Shown in pieces: positions 1-9,171 of a DNA stretch of 64,000 nt (positions are counted from its first letter, which is position 1; the number at the start of each line of letters is the position of its first letter). The position numbers and the translations under genes are program-made. The notes beneath the pieces were generated by a model. The model did not search any database and was not told the origin of the DNA. It saw nothing but the letters and a program-made list of their open reading frames with translations. Source of the stretch: Pseudonocardia terrae (GTDB taxonomy: Bacteria; Actinomycetota; Actinomycetes; Mycobacteriales; Pseudonocardiaceae); the NCBI RefSeq assembly GCF_021343995.1, contig NZ_JAJTTE010000012.1, forward strand, positions 1 through 64,000, in the 5' to 3' direction.

Positions 1-791
1 GCATGCCCCGACCTTACTCGAACATCTCTTCGAACACAAGGTAAAGTCTGCAGCTGAGAAGGTCTGTGGACGACTCGGGTCGTGATCGGCTCATGAGGTC
101 GAGCATTCGAGATGCACCCTCAGTCCTGGAAGCCTGGGCACTGCCCGTATCAGCACTGCCCGCGCCCTGTACCGGCCGTGACCGCGCGCTCCGCACAGCC
201 AGCACGGTCTGCACTGCCAGCACGGTCTGCACTGCCAGCACGGTCTGCACTGCCAGCACAGTCCGCACCGCCCGCGCAGTCCGCACCGCCCGCGCCCGCA
301 CTCTTCGCGTTCGCGCTGCCGGCGTTCGCACTGCCGGCGTTCGCACTGCACGCGCCGGCAATTCTCGCGTCCGCACTGTCCGCGTCTGTACCGCCGGCCG
401 TCCACGTCCCCGCCGGTACGGCCGGATCCACCCGGCGCTGACCTGCCAGGTCCGGGCCGAATCGGTTGCCGGGCCTGCCTGTCCGACCCGCAGAGCCCCG
501 CCGAGTTGCGCCTTCCCCACCGCGCAGGTCCCCACATCGCCGTGCCGCGCGACTGCTCCGCGCGGCGGCGACTCCCTGACCCGCGGCGGCTCCCTGTCCA
601 GTGGCGACGCCCTGTCCGGCCCAGCGCCTGCGAGCCGTGTCGACCCAGGAGTCGGAGCATCGAGCAACACCCTCGCCTCGCCCGGTCGCCCCGCGCTCAC
701 CTCCCACCCCCCACGTCACCCACCGCCCTCGCGAACGGGACGAACCACAGCCCGTCTGGCCCGGCGCCCCGATCGGCGGGATCCTGCCGCG
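1..791. other. Non-coding stretch upstream of the transporter, with a repeat tract
   Basis: No gene is supported here. Frames stay open on both strands across this stretch, but their translations are repetitive (Val-Arg-Thr or Ser-Ala-Leu-Pro-Ala units) and their third codon positions lack the strong GC bias of the real genes nearby. The first 60 bases are less GC-rich than the rest and could hold a promoter, but no clear -35/-10 pair was found. The only definite structure is the tandem repeat tract at 184-353. Confidence 0.6.
184..353. repeat. Minisatellite-like tandem repeat (18-bp units made of 9-bp halves, then 15-bp units)
   Basis: An 18-bp unit GCACGGTCTGCACTGCCA occurs three times exactly at 202-219, 220-237 and 238-255. 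It is flanked by degenerate copies at 184-201, 256-273 and 274-291. Each unit is itself a degenerate doubling of a 9-mer of the form GCRCNGYCY. A second array of 15-bp units (GTTCGCACTGCCGGC type) follows at 309-323, 324-338 and 339-353. There are no unique spacers between units, so this is not a CRISPR array. It most likely arose by replication slippage; any function is unknown. Confidence 0.85.
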
Positions 792-2746
792 GTGCGCGTG
801 ATCGAGAGCGGCCGACACCGGGTCGGGGGCTGGCTGCTGCAGGGCGAGAGCGGGCGCGCGCGGCAGGGCCCGCACACCCACCCGCCCGAGCCGGAGAAGC
901 GGCACCGGTGGTGGAAGGTCATGTGCCTCACCGGCGTCGACTACTTCAGCACCCTCGGCTATCAGCCCGGCATCGCCGCGCTGGCGGCCGGCGTGCTGAG
1001 CCCGCTGGCGACCGTCGTCCTGGTGCTGGTCACGTTGCTCGGCGCGCTGCCCGTCTACCGCCGCGTGGCGCGGGAGAGCCCGCACGGCGAGGGTTCGATC
1101 GCGATGCTCGAGCGGTTGCTGCCGTTCTGGCGCGGCAAGGTGTTCGTGCTGGTCCTGCTCGGCTTCGCCGCCACGGACTTCCTCATCACCATGACGCTCT
1201 CGGCCGCCGACGCGACCGCGCACGTCGTCGAGAACCCGCTGGTCCCGTCCGTCCTCGACGGGCACAACCTCGGCATCACGCTGTTCCTGCTCGCCCTGCT
1301 GGGCGCGGTCTTCCTGGCCGGGTTCGGCGAGGCCATCCGGATCGCCGTCGTGCTGGTGGCGGTCTACCTGGGGCTCAACGCCGTGGTGATCGTCGACGGG
1401 CTGCGGCGCGTCGCGACCGAGCCGCAGGTCGTCGCCGACTGGACCCGGCTGCTGGCGATGCAGTACCCGAACCCGCTCCTGGCCGCCGGCGTAGCGCTGG
1501 TCGTGTTCCCCAAGCTCGCGCTGGGCCTGTCCGGCTTCGAGACCGGCGTGTCGGTGATGCCGTTGATCAAGGGCCGGCCGGACGACACGGAGCACCGTCC
1601 TTCCGGCCGGATCGCCGGAGCGCGGAAGCTGCTCACCACGGCGGCGCTGATCATGAGCGCGTTCCTGGTGACGTCGAGCATGGTGGTGACGCTCCTCGTC
1701 CCCGCGCCCGCGCTCGCGCCCGGCGGATCCGCGAACGGCCGCGCGCTAGCCTACCTCGCGCACGCGGACCTCGGCCCCGCGTTCGGCACGGTCTACGACC
1801 TTCGACGATCGTGATCCTCTGGTTCGCCGGCGCCTCGGCGATGGCCGGACTGCTGAACCTCGTGCCGCGTTACCTGCCCCGCTACGGCATGGCCCCGCAC
1901 TGGGCGCGGGCGGTGCGGCCGCTGGTCCTCGTGGTCACCGCGATCGCGTTCCTGGTCACCGTGATCTTCGATGCCGACGTCGACGCCCAGGGCGGCGCCT
2001 ATGCCACCGGCGTCCTCGTCCTCATGACCTCTGCGGCGATCGCGGTCACGATCTCGGCCCGCCGGAAGAGCCGCCGGAGGATCTTCGCCGGTTTCGCGGT
2101 GGTGTCCCTCGTCTTCGTCTACACGACGGCGCTCAACATCGCGGAGCGGCCGGAGGGCGTGAAGATCGCGGCCTGCTTCATCGCGGGGATCCTCGTGGTG
2201 TCGTTCGCGTCCCGGGTGGTCCGCGCCTTCGAGTTGCGGGTCACCGGCGTCCGGCTCGACGACGTCGCCCGCGGCTTCCTGGACTCCTGCGCGCCCGGCC
2301 CGGTCCGGCTCGTCGCCCACGAACCTCGGCCGGGGGAGACCTCCAGCCCGGCCCGCGACGAGGAGTACCGGGCGAAGCTGGCGGAGGAGCGCGAGGACCA
2401 CAACATCCCGGACCCGGACAAGGTGGTGCTGGTCGAGGTCCGGATCACCGATCCGTCGGAGTTCGAGACCTCGCTCACCATCATCGGCGAGCAGCGAGGC
2501 CCCTACCGCGTCCTCTGCACCGAGGCCCCGTCCGCGCCGAACGCGATCGCGGCCCTCCTGCTGCACATCCGCGACGTCACGGGCCGCCCCCCGCACGTCT
2601 ACTTCGACTGGACGGAAGGCAACCCCGTCCTGCACCTGGTCCGCTACCTGTTCACCGGCCAGGGCGAGGTGGCCCCCGTGACCCGCGAGATCCTCCGCGA
2701 GGCCGAACCCGACCTGCGCCGGCGGCCCGCGGTGCACGTGGGGTGA
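792..2746 (+). pseudogene. APC-superfamily amino-acid permease, frameshifted
   Basis: The first part (792-1814) encodes a membrane protein with about ten hydrophobic segments, beginning with the conserved stretch [20 protein letters not shown] typical of actinobacterial APC-type permeases. At codon 336 or so (1797-1804) the frame runs into TGA at 1812-1814. The very next base frame continues the same protein without a gap in homology ([20 protein letters not shown], then a last membrane helix pair and a soluble C-terminal domain) to the stop at 2744-2746. One base appears to be missing between 1800 and 1802. The intact product would be about 650 aa. GTG at 792 or 798 is the probable start, because the reading upstream dissolves into the repeat tract. 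Whether this is a true pseudogene or a sequencing error cannot be decided here. Confidence 0.8.
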
Positions 2747-2753
2747 GTCAGAG

Positions 2754-3824
2754 TCAGCGCCAGGCGCCGCGCGCGTACTGGGGAGGGTAGGGGGCCTCGA
2801 TGCCGAGCTCGTGGGCGGCGCGCAGCGGCCAGGCGGGCTCGCGGAGGGCGGCGCGGGCCAGGAGGACGACGTCGGCGGCCTCCTCGTCGAGGACGGCCTG
2901 TGCCTGCGCCGGGTCGCTGATCAGCCCGACGGCGCCGGTGGCGATCCCGGCCTTCGCGCGGACGTCCCGGGCGAACGGCACCTGGTAGCCGGGACCGACC
3001 GGGATCTCCTGGCGGGCGTCGAGGCCGCCGGAGCTGACGTCGACGAGGTCCACGCCACGGCCCGCGAGCTGCGCGGACAGCTCCACCGTCTCCTCGGCGG
3101 TCCAGCCGCCCGCGACCCAGTCGGTGGCGGACAGCCGCACGAGCAGCGCCGTGCGCTCCGGCACTGCCGCCCGCACGGCGTCGACGGTCTCCCGCACGAT
3201 CCGGGTCCGGTTGTCGAAGGAGCCGCCGTACTCGTCGGTCCGCAGGTTGGCGAGCGGGGAGAGGAACTCGTGCAGGAGGTAGCCGTGCGCGGCGTGCAGC
3301 TCCACGACGTCGAACCCGGCCGCGACCGCCCGGCGGGCGGCGTCGGCGAAGGCCGTGACGATCTCCGTGATCTCCTCCCGCGTCAGCTCGCGCGGGGTGG
3401 CGTAGCCGCGGAACGGGACGTCCGTGGGCGCGACCGCCTGCCAGCCGCCGTCCTCGGCGGTGACCGGCCCCTCGCCGCGCCACGGCGCCGACGTGGAGCC
3501 CTTGCGGCCGGCGTGCGCGAGCTGCGTGGCCGGGACGGCGCCCTGCGCCCGGACGAAGGCGGTGATCCGGGACCAGGCCTCGGCCTGCTCGTCCGACCAC
3601 ATCCCGGCGTCCTGCGGGGAGATCCGGCCCTCCGGCGTGACGGCCGCGGCCTCGGTCATGACCAGCCCGAACCCGCCCGTCGCACGGGCGCCCAGGTGGA
3701 CGAGGTGCCAGTCGGTGGGGACGCCGTCGCCCGCCTCGACCGAGTACTGGCACATCGGCGCGAGCCAGATGCGGTTGCGGGCGGTGACCCCGCGCAGCGT
3801 GATCGGGTCGAACAGGGACGGCAC
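2754..3824 (-). CDS. Old Yellow Enzyme family NADH:flavin oxidoreductase (YqjM/NamA type)
   Basis: A 356-aa TIM-barrel flavoprotein predicted to reduce activated C=C bonds with NAD(P)H and FMN in the cytoplasm. The APMCQYS motif (Cys25, Tyr27) corresponds to the redox-tuning Cys of the thermophilic-like/YqjM subclass. The substrate-binding His pair lies in ELHAAHGYLLHEFLSP, followed by the family hallmark DEYGGSFDNR. The start is GTG at 3824, preceded by CGGAGG at a spacing of about 6; frames further upstream are low-complexity. The gene is convergent with the broken permease, 7 bp away. The physiological substrate is unknown. Confidence 0.92.
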   Translation of the reverse strand: MPSLFDPITLRGVTARNRIWLAPMCQYSVEAGDGVPTDWHLVHLGARATGGFGLVMTEAAAVTPEGRISPQDAGMWSDEQAEAWSRITAFVRAQGAVPATQLAHAGRKGSTSAPWRGEGPVTAEDGGWQAVAPTDVPFRGYATPRELTREEITEIVTAFADAARRAVAAGFDVVELHAAHGYLLHEFLSPLANLRTDEYGGSFDNRTRIVRETVDAVRAAVPERTALLVRLSATDWVAGGWTAEETVELSAQLAGRGVDLVDVSSGGLDARQEIPVGPGYQVPFARDVRAKAGIATGAVGLISDPAQAQAVLDEEAADVVLLARAALREPAWPLRAAHELGIEAPYPPQYARGAWR

Positions 3825-3939
3825 GAGAACCTCCGGGGGAGCACGGCGGGGACGGCCGGTACGGCCGCCACTGGCGCACAACCCCGGAGGGCGGTCCCGT
3901 GATCCCGGGTGCGAGAGGCACCACAGGACCGGTGCCGGC

Positions 3940-5289
3940 TCAGACCGTCGCGGTCCGCGCCGTCCGGGCGCCGGCGCTGTGCGACGTCTGCCCGAGCTCG
4001 CGGGTCGGGACCCGGAACGTCTCGCGGGCGGTCAGGGCGGCGAGCGCCGCGACGACGCACAGCGCCCCGCCGAGGACGGCGACCGGGACCCACCCGGACG
4101 CGCCCGGGCCCGCGACCGCGGCGGCGATGGTGGGGGAGAAGCCGCCGATCGCGAAACCGATCTGGGTGCCGATCGCCATGCCGGACAGCCGGACCCGGGT
4201 CGGGAACATCTCCGCGTAGAAGGCGGGCCACACGCCGTTGGCGGCGCTGTAGACGATGCCGGACAGCGCGATGCCCATGACGAAGACGGCGACGAGCGAG
4301 CCGGTCGAGATCGCCCACAGGTAGCCGGCGAGCAGGAGGCCGCTGCCCAGCGCGCCGGCGACGAACACCGGCTTGCGCCCGATCCGGTCGGCGACGGCGG
4401 CCAGCAGCGGGATGGCCGCGAGCGCGACGACGTTGGCCAGCACGCCGACCCACAGCATCGCCGTGCGCGGCAGGTGCACTGTGTTCACCGCGAAGGACAG
4501 CGCCCACACGCTGAACAGCGTGCTCACCGAGGCGACCATGGAGGCGAAGACGACGCGGACGACGTCGCGCCAGTGGTCGCGGAAGAGGACGACGAGCGGC
4601 ACGTCGCGCTTGGCGGCGCCGTCCGCGGCCTCGGACTCGAAGACCGGGGTCTCGTGCAGCGACCGCCGGATGACCAGCCCGAACGCCACGACCACCGCGC
4701 TCGCCAGGAACGGCACCCGCCAGCCCCAGCTCAGCAGGGCGGCCTCGGGCAGCGCCGCGACCGGCAGGAACACGGCCGTGGCGATGATGAAGCCTGCCTG
4801 CGTGCCGCCGAGCGTGAAGCTGGTGAAAAAGGCCCGCCGACCCTCGGGGGCGTGCTCGAGGCTCATCGAGTTGGCGCCGGCCTGCTCGCCCGCGGCCGAC
4901 AGGCCCTGCAGCAGCCGGCAGGCCACGAGCAGGACCGGGGCCACCGTGCCGGCCTGGGCGTAGGACGGGAGGCACCCGATCGCCATCGTCGACAGGCCCA
5001 TGAGGAGCAACGTCCAGATCAGGACCCGCTTGCGGCCGAAGCGGTCCCCGATGTGGCCGATGATCACCGCGCCGACGGGCCGGGCGACGTACCCGACGCC
5101 GAAGGTCGCCAGCGCCAGCAGGGTGCCGGCCGCCGCGTTCTCGGCCGGGAAGAACACCTTGTTGAACACCAGCGCCGCGGCGGTGCCGTAGATGAAGAAG
5201 TCGTAGTACTCGAGCGCGCTGCCGATCCAGGCGGCGAGCGCCGCCTTGCGCGGCTGGGCCGCCGGGGCGGCGGGGGTCGGTGAGGACAC
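3940..5289 (-). CDS. MFS transporter, metabolite:H+ symporter (MHS) family, probable shikimate/quinate importer
   Basis: A 449-aa protein with 12 predicted membrane helices and an N-terminus (AAWIGSALEYYDFFIYGTAA) diagnostic of the ShiA/ProP-like MHS group of proton symporters. The loop 2-3 motif is GHIGDRFGRK. Start GTG at 5289 follows GGGAG by 6 bases. It sits next to a TetR regulator and a shikimate dehydrogenase/dehydroshikimate dehydratase pair, so import of shikimate, quinate or a related hydroaromatic acid is the best inference. The upstream region carries a motif shared with the dehydrogenase promoter (5351-5372), suggesting common control. Confidence 0.85.
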   Translation of the reverse strand: MSSPTPAAPAAQPRKAALAAWIGSALEYYDFFIYGTAAALVFNKVFFPAENAAAGTLLALATFGVGYVARPVGAVIIGHIGDRFGRKRVLIWTLLLMGLSTMAIGCLPSYAQAGTVAPVLLVACRLLQGLSAAGEQAGANSMSLEHAPEGRRAFFTSFTLGGTQAGFIIATAVFLPVAALPEAALLSWGWRVPFLASAVVVAFGLVIRRSLHETPVFESEAADGAAKRDVPLVVLFRDHWRDVVRVVFASMVASVSTLFSVWALSFAVNTVHLPRTAMLWVGVLANVVALAAIPLLAAVADRIGRKPVFVAGALGSGLLLAGYLWAISTGSLVAVFVMGIALSGIVYSAANGVWPAFYAEMFPTRVRLSGMAIGTQIGFAIGGFSPTIAAAVAGPGASGWVPVAVLGGALCVVAALAALTARETFRVPTRELGQTSHSAGARTARTATV

Positions 5290-5350
5290 GTGGGGCTCCC
5301 TGGAGTGTTGCTCCGATGCACGACACAGCGGGACCGGGTCGGAACGGCTT

Positions 5351-5372
5351 ATGTACCGCCTGGTTACGTACC
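5351..5372. promoter_or_regulatory. Putative TetR operator, copy 1 (upstream of the MHS transporter)
   Basis: The plus strand reads ATGTACCG, four bases, GTTAC, then GTACC. The same ordered elements occur on the opposite strand at 6230-6253 in front of the dehydrogenase gene. It lies 62-83 bp upstream of the transporter start. Two matching sites in the two promoter regions flanking one regulator gene suggest an operator of the adjacent TetR protein. Confidence 0.5.
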
Positions 5373-5428
5373 GGATAGTGAGTTAGCTCGCCGGAGCTGT
5401 CAACCCCTGCCGGCCGATCCGTTCCCCG

Positions 5429-6097
5429 TCAGGCTCTGCCGACGTGCGCCGTGAGGTACTCCAGGACCAGGTCGCCGAGCATGCGCCGGTAGTGGTCGCG
5501 ACGTCCGGGATCCAGCAGGTCGCGGTCGAAGATGGCCTGGAAGGTGTGCCGGTTCGCGGTGCGGAAGATGCAGAACGCGCTGATCACCATGTGCACGTCG
5601 AGCGCGTCGACGTCGTCGCGGAACAGCCCGGCCCGGCGGCCGCGCTCCAGGATGCCGCCGAGCACGTCGACGGCGGGCGCGGCGAGACCCGGCAGGATCG
5701 GCGAGGTCCGCAGGTGCTGGGCGTGGTGGATGTTCTCGATGCTGACCAGCCGGATGAAGGCGGGGTGCGACTCGTGGTGGTCGAAGGTCAGCTCCGCCAG
5801 CGCGCGCATGGCCCGCGCGGGGTCGAGGTGGTCGACGTCGAGCTGCTGCTCCAGGCCTCGGATGCCCTGGTAGGCGCGCTCCAGGACGGCCACGTAGAGG
5901 CCTTCCTTGCTGCCGAAGTAGTAGTAGATCATCCGCTTGGTCGTGCGGGTGCGGGCCGCGATCTCGTCCACCCGGGCCCCCGCGTAGCCGCGGTCGGCGA
6001 ACTCCGCCGTGGCGATGTCGAGGATCTCGGCGCGGGTGCGTTCGGCGTCGCGCTGGCGCTCCGGCGCACCGACCGGGCCGGTCGGCTGGGCGCTCAC
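5429..6097 (-). CDS. TetR family transcriptional regulator of the quinate/shikimate module
   Basis: A 222-aa regulator whose N-terminal TetR helix-turn-helix includes ARVDEIAARTRTTKRMIYYYF and the typical following GSKEGLYVAVLERAY. The C-terminal helical domain would bind an inducer. GTG at 6097 is chosen because the sequence before it is Arg/Ala-rich without a clear domain; an earlier start at 6157 is possible. It lies between the importer gene (same strand) and the divergent dehydrogenase gene. An intermediate such as shikimate, quinate or dehydroshikimate is a plausible ligand; this is inference from context. Confidence 0.85.
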   Translation of the reverse strand: MSAQPTGPVGAPERQRDAERTRAEILDIATAEFADRGYAGARVDEIAARTRTTKRMIYYYFGSKEGLYVAVLERAYQGIRGLEQQLDVDHLDPARAMRALAELTFDHHESHPAFIRLVSIENIHHAQHLRTSPILPGLAAPAVDVLGGILERGRRAGLFRDDVDALDVHMVISAFCIFRTANRHTFQAIFDRDLLDPGRRDHYRRMLGDLVLEYLTAHVGRA

Positions 6098-6229
6098 GGG
6101 GTCGTCCCGGCTGCACGCCGCACGGGACGACACACGACACGGCGCGCGGCCCGGCACGCGGGGCGGTTCACGGGTCGGCTCACACGGGCGACGATATCCG
6201 GCTCACGCTTCCCTTCCGTCCTCCGAGCG

Positions 6230-6253
6230 GGTACAAGTAACTAACCGGTACAT
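6230..6253. promoter_or_regulatory. Putative TetR operator, copy 2 (upstream of the dehydrogenase)
   Basis: Read on the minus strand this is ATGTACCG, four bases, GTTAC, two bases, GTACC, matching 5351-5372 with a 2-bp longer spacer. It ends 27 bp before the ATG at 6281, a position where a bound repressor would block transcription. Confidence 0.5.
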
Positions 6254-6280
6254 TCATCGACGCCGAGGGAGCCCGTGCGC

Positions 6281-7180
6281 ATGTCCGAGGACCGCCTCCT
6301 GACCGGCCTGATCGGGGCCGGGATCGGCCCGTCCCTGTCGCCGGCGCTGCACGAGCGCGAGGCCCGAGAGCTGGGTCTGGACTGCACCTACGCCCGCTTC
6401 GACCTCGACGAGCTGGACCTGCCGGCCGAGGCCGTCGGCGACCTGCTGGCCCGGGCCCGCGCCGAGGGCCGGGCCGGGGTGAACGTCACCCACCCCTGCA
6501 AGCAGCTCGTGATCCCGCACCTCGATGCGCTGTCGCCCGACGCGGCGGCGATCGGGGCGGTCAACACCGTGGTGTTCACCGGGGACCGCGCCGTCGGGCA
6601 CAACACCGACTGGTCCGGGTTCCGCGACGGCGTCCTCGCGGGCCTGCCGGGCGTGCCGCTCGACGACGTCGTGCTGCTCGGCGCCGGTGGGGCCGGCGCG
6701 GCCGCGGCGCACGCGCTGCTGAGCCTCGGCGTCGGGTCGCTCGCCGTGCTCGACGTCGACCCCGCCCGCGCCACCCGCCTCGCCGACGCCCTCGCCGCGC
6801 GGTTCGGCGCCGGACGGGCCCGCGGCGGTGCCGTCGCCGAGCTCGGGCACCGGCTGGCCGCGGCCGACGGTCTGGTGCACGCCACCCCCGTCGGGATGGC
6901 CGAGCACCCCGGCCTCCCGCTGCCGGCGGCGATGCTGCGCCCGGAGCTGTGGGTCGCCGAGATCGTCTACCGGCCGTTGGAGACCCCGCTGCTGCGTGCC
7001 GCGCGGGCGCGGGGGTGCCGCACCCTCGACGGCGGGCGGATGGCCGTGCACCAGGCTGCCGAGGCGTTACGGCTGTTCAGCGGCCGCACGCCGGACCCGG
7101 TGCGGATGCTGCGCCATCTCGCCGAGCTCGTCGGCGCCGAGTCCGCGGTGGCCGAGGGAGGTACCGGCCGTGTCGCGTGA
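6281..7180 (+). CDS. qsuD: Shikimate/quinate 5-dehydrogenase, NAD-preferring QsuD type
   Basis: A 299-aa AroE-fold dehydrogenase oxidising shikimate or quinate to the 3-dehydro acid. The substrate motif is GIGPSLSPALHE near the N-terminus, with the catalytic Lys74 in VNVTHPCKQ and Asp110 in NTDWSGF. The nucleotide-binding loop GAGGAG is at 134-139. The strand after it ends LDVDPARA, an acidic residue where biosynthetic NADP-dependent AroE has a basic NRT-type motif, which favours a catabolic NAD enzyme. ATG at 6281 lies 9 bases after GAGGGAG; GTG at 6275 is the alternative. The gene overlaps the next by 11 bp. Confidence 0.88.
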   Translation: MSEDRLLTGLIGAGIGPSLSPALHEREARELGLDCTYARFDLDELDLPAEAVGDLLARARAEGRAGVNVTHPCKQLVIPHLDALSPDAAAIGAVNTVVFTGDRAVGHNTDWSGFRDGVLAGLPGVPLDDVVLLGAGGAGAAAAHALLSLGVGSLAVLDVDPARATRLADALAARFGAGRARGGAVAELGHRLAAADGLVHATPVGMAEHPGLPLPAAMLRPELWVAEIVYRPLETPLLRAARARGCRTLDGGRMAVHQAAEALRLFSGRTPDPVRMLRHLAELVGAESAVAEGGTGRVA

Positions 7181-9032
7181 ACCCCGCACCGCGCCCCGGA
7201 CCGCCATCGCCACGGTGTGCCTGTCCGGCGCGCTGGAGGACAAGCTCCCGGCCGCGGCGGCCGCCGGGTTCGACGGCGTCGAGATCTTCGAGCCCGATCT
7301 CGTCGCCTCGCCGATGCCACCCGGCGAGGTGCGGCTGCGCTGCGCCGACCTCGGCCTGTCGATCGACCTCTACCAGCCCTTCCGCGACCTGGACTCCGTC
7401 GACCCCGAGCGGTTCGCCGCCACCCTGCGGCGCGCCGAGCACAAGTTCGGCGTGATGGAGGCGCTGGGCACCGACACCGTGCTGGTCTGCTCCTCGGTCG
7501 CGCCCGATGCCGTGGCCGACGTCGACCTGCTCGCCGAACAGCTGCACGCGCTGGCCGAGCGCGCCGCCGCCCGCGGGCTGCGGATCGCCTACGAGGCGTT
7601 GGCCTGGGGCCGGCACGTGAACACCTACGACCGCTCGTGGGCGGCCGTGTGCCGGGCGGACCACCCCGCGCTCGGCCTGTGCCTCGACAGCTTCCACATC
7701 CTGTCCCGCGGGTCCGATCCGGCCGCGATCGCCGACATCCCCGGCGAGAAGCTGTTCTTCCTGCAGCTCGCCGACGCCCCGCACCTGTCGATGGACGTGC
7801 TGCAGTGGAGCCGCCACCACCGGCTCTTCCCCGGCCAGGGCGCGTTCGACCTGCCCGCCTTCCTGGAGCCCGTGCTGCGCGCGGGGTACGCCGGACCACT
7901 GTCGCTCGAGGTGTTCAACGACGTCTTCCGGCAGGCCGACCCGGCCCGCGCGGCCGTCGACGCCCACCGGTCCCTGCTGGCGCTCGCCGAGGCCACCGCG
8001 GCGCGGGGCGAGGGCAGCGACCTGATCACCGATCCCGTGGCGGAACCGGCACCCGAGCTGCGCGGACACGCCTTCGTCGAGCTCTCGGCCGACGAGTCCC
8101 TGGCCCCGGTGCTGGCTGCGCTCGGCTTCGCCCGCACCGGTCTGCACCGCACCAAGCCCGTGGAGCGCTGGGAGCAGGGCGGGGCCCGGATCCTGGTCAA
8201 CCGCTCCGGCGGCCCGGCCGCGGTCGCGGCCCTGGCCGTCGAGTCGGCGGACCCGCTCGCCGCGGCCCGCCGGGCCGCCCGGCTGAGCGCGCCGCGGCTC
8301 CCGCGGGAGCGCGGGCCGGCCGAGGCCGATCTCGCCGCGGTGACCGCGCCCGACGGGACCGCGGTGTTCTTCTGCCGCACCGGAGCGGAAACGGACTGGA
8401 CCGGGGACTTCGTGCCCACCGAGGAGACGGCGGAGAAGGACGGGACCGGCATCGGGGTCACCGGTATCGACCACGTCGGCCTGGCCCAGCCGTTCGACCA
8501 CTTCGACGAGGCCGCGCTGTTCTACCGCACGGTGCTGGGCCTCGAGCCGGCCGCGACCGGGGAGTTCGCCGCGCCGTTCGGCCTGGTCCGAAGCCGCGCC
8601 GTCGCCGATGCGCGGCGCCGGGTGCGGCTCGCGCTCACCGTGTCGCTGCTCCGACGGGGCGAGTGGGCGCCGGGGGTGTCCGAGCCGCAGTACGTCGCCC
8701 TGGCCGTCGACGACGTCCTCGCCGCCGCCCGGGCCGCCCGCGCGGCCGGCGCGCCGCTCCTGGCGATCCCGGACAACTACTACGCCGACCTCGACGCGCG
8801 GCTGGCCCTGTCGAGGGAGCGGCTGGCCGCCTACCGCGATCTCGGCGTGCTGCACGAGGAGACCGCCGAGGGCGCGTACCTGCAGGTCTGCACCGAGGTG
8901 CTGGGCGGACGCGTGTTCCTCACGCTGGTCCAGCGCGTCGGTGACCACGACGGCTACGGCTGGACCGACGCCCCGGTCCGGATGGCCGCGCACCGCCGCC
9001 GGCGGCTCGCCCGGGAGCGCGTGCGCGCCTGA
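7170..9032 (+). CDS. qsuB: QsuB-like 3-dehydroshikimate dehydratase fused to a 4-HPPD-like domain
   Basis: A 620-aa two-domain protein converting 3-dehydroshikimate to protocatechuate. Residues 1-280 form a sugar-isomerase-like TIM barrel with metal ligands in conserved positions (YEALAWG, LCLDSFHIL, LQLADAP, LEVFND). From about residue 430 a vicinal-oxygen-chelate domain like 4-hydroxyphenylpyruvate dioxygenase begins (VTGIDHVGLAQPFDHF). This architecture and length match the C. glutamicum QsuB family (about 618 aa), where only the first domain has dehydratase activity. GTG at 7170 follows GGGAGG. Translation is probably coupled to the overlapping dehydrogenase gene. No protocatechuate ring-cleavage gene lies in the window. 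Confidence 0.9.
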   Translation: MSREPRTAPRTAIATVCLSGALEDKLPAAAAAGFDGVEIFEPDLVASPMPPGEVRLRCADLGLSIDLYQPFRDLDSVDPERFAATLRRAEHKFGVMEALGTDTVLVCSSVAPDAVADVDLLAEQLHALAERAAARGLRIAYEALAWGRHVNTYDRSWAAVCRADHPALGLCLDSFHILSRGSDPAAIADIPGEKLFFLQLADAPHLSMDVLQWSRHHRLFPGQGAFDLPAFLEPVLRAGYAGPLSLEVFNDVFRQADPARAAVDAHRSLLALAEATAARGEGSDLITDPVAEPAPELRGHAFVELSADESLAPVLAALGFARTGLHRTKPVERWEQGGARILVNRSGGPAAVAALAVESADPLAAARRAARLSAPRLPRERGPAEADLAAVTAPDGTAVFFCRTGAETDWTGDFVPTEETAEKDGTGIGVTGIDHVGLAQPFDHFDEAALFYRTVLGLEPAATGEFAAPFGLVRSRAVADARRRVRLALTVSLLRRGEWAPGVSEPQYVALAVDDVLAAARAARAAGAPLLAIPDNYYADLDARLALSRERLAAYRDLGVLHEETAEGAYLQVCTEVLGGRVFLTLVQRVGDHDGYGWTDAPVRMAAHRRRRLARERVRA

Positions 9033-9171
9033 ACCCGGCTGTGAGTGCAAGGGGCAGCTCGAACCGGACCCCGCGCACCCGCGGTACCTGATCACCGAGG
9101 CGGGGATGGGCTACCGGCTCGACGTCCGATTCCCGCCGGACGCGGACGGCCGGCGCTGGTGGGGTGGGGGC

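Noticed and set aside
18-39. LexA/SOS box (TCGAACA repeated)
   Set aside because: The two TCGAACA copies are in the same orientation; an actinobacterial SOS box needs inverted halves (TCGAAC-N4-GTTCGA).
184-353. CRISPR array
   Set aside because: The units abut with no unique spacers and no cas genes are near.
14-700. Minus-strand frame with repeated Val-Arg-Thr units across the repeat tract
   Set aside because: The regularity comes from the DNA repeat itself; codon use lacks the GC-rich third position of real genes here.
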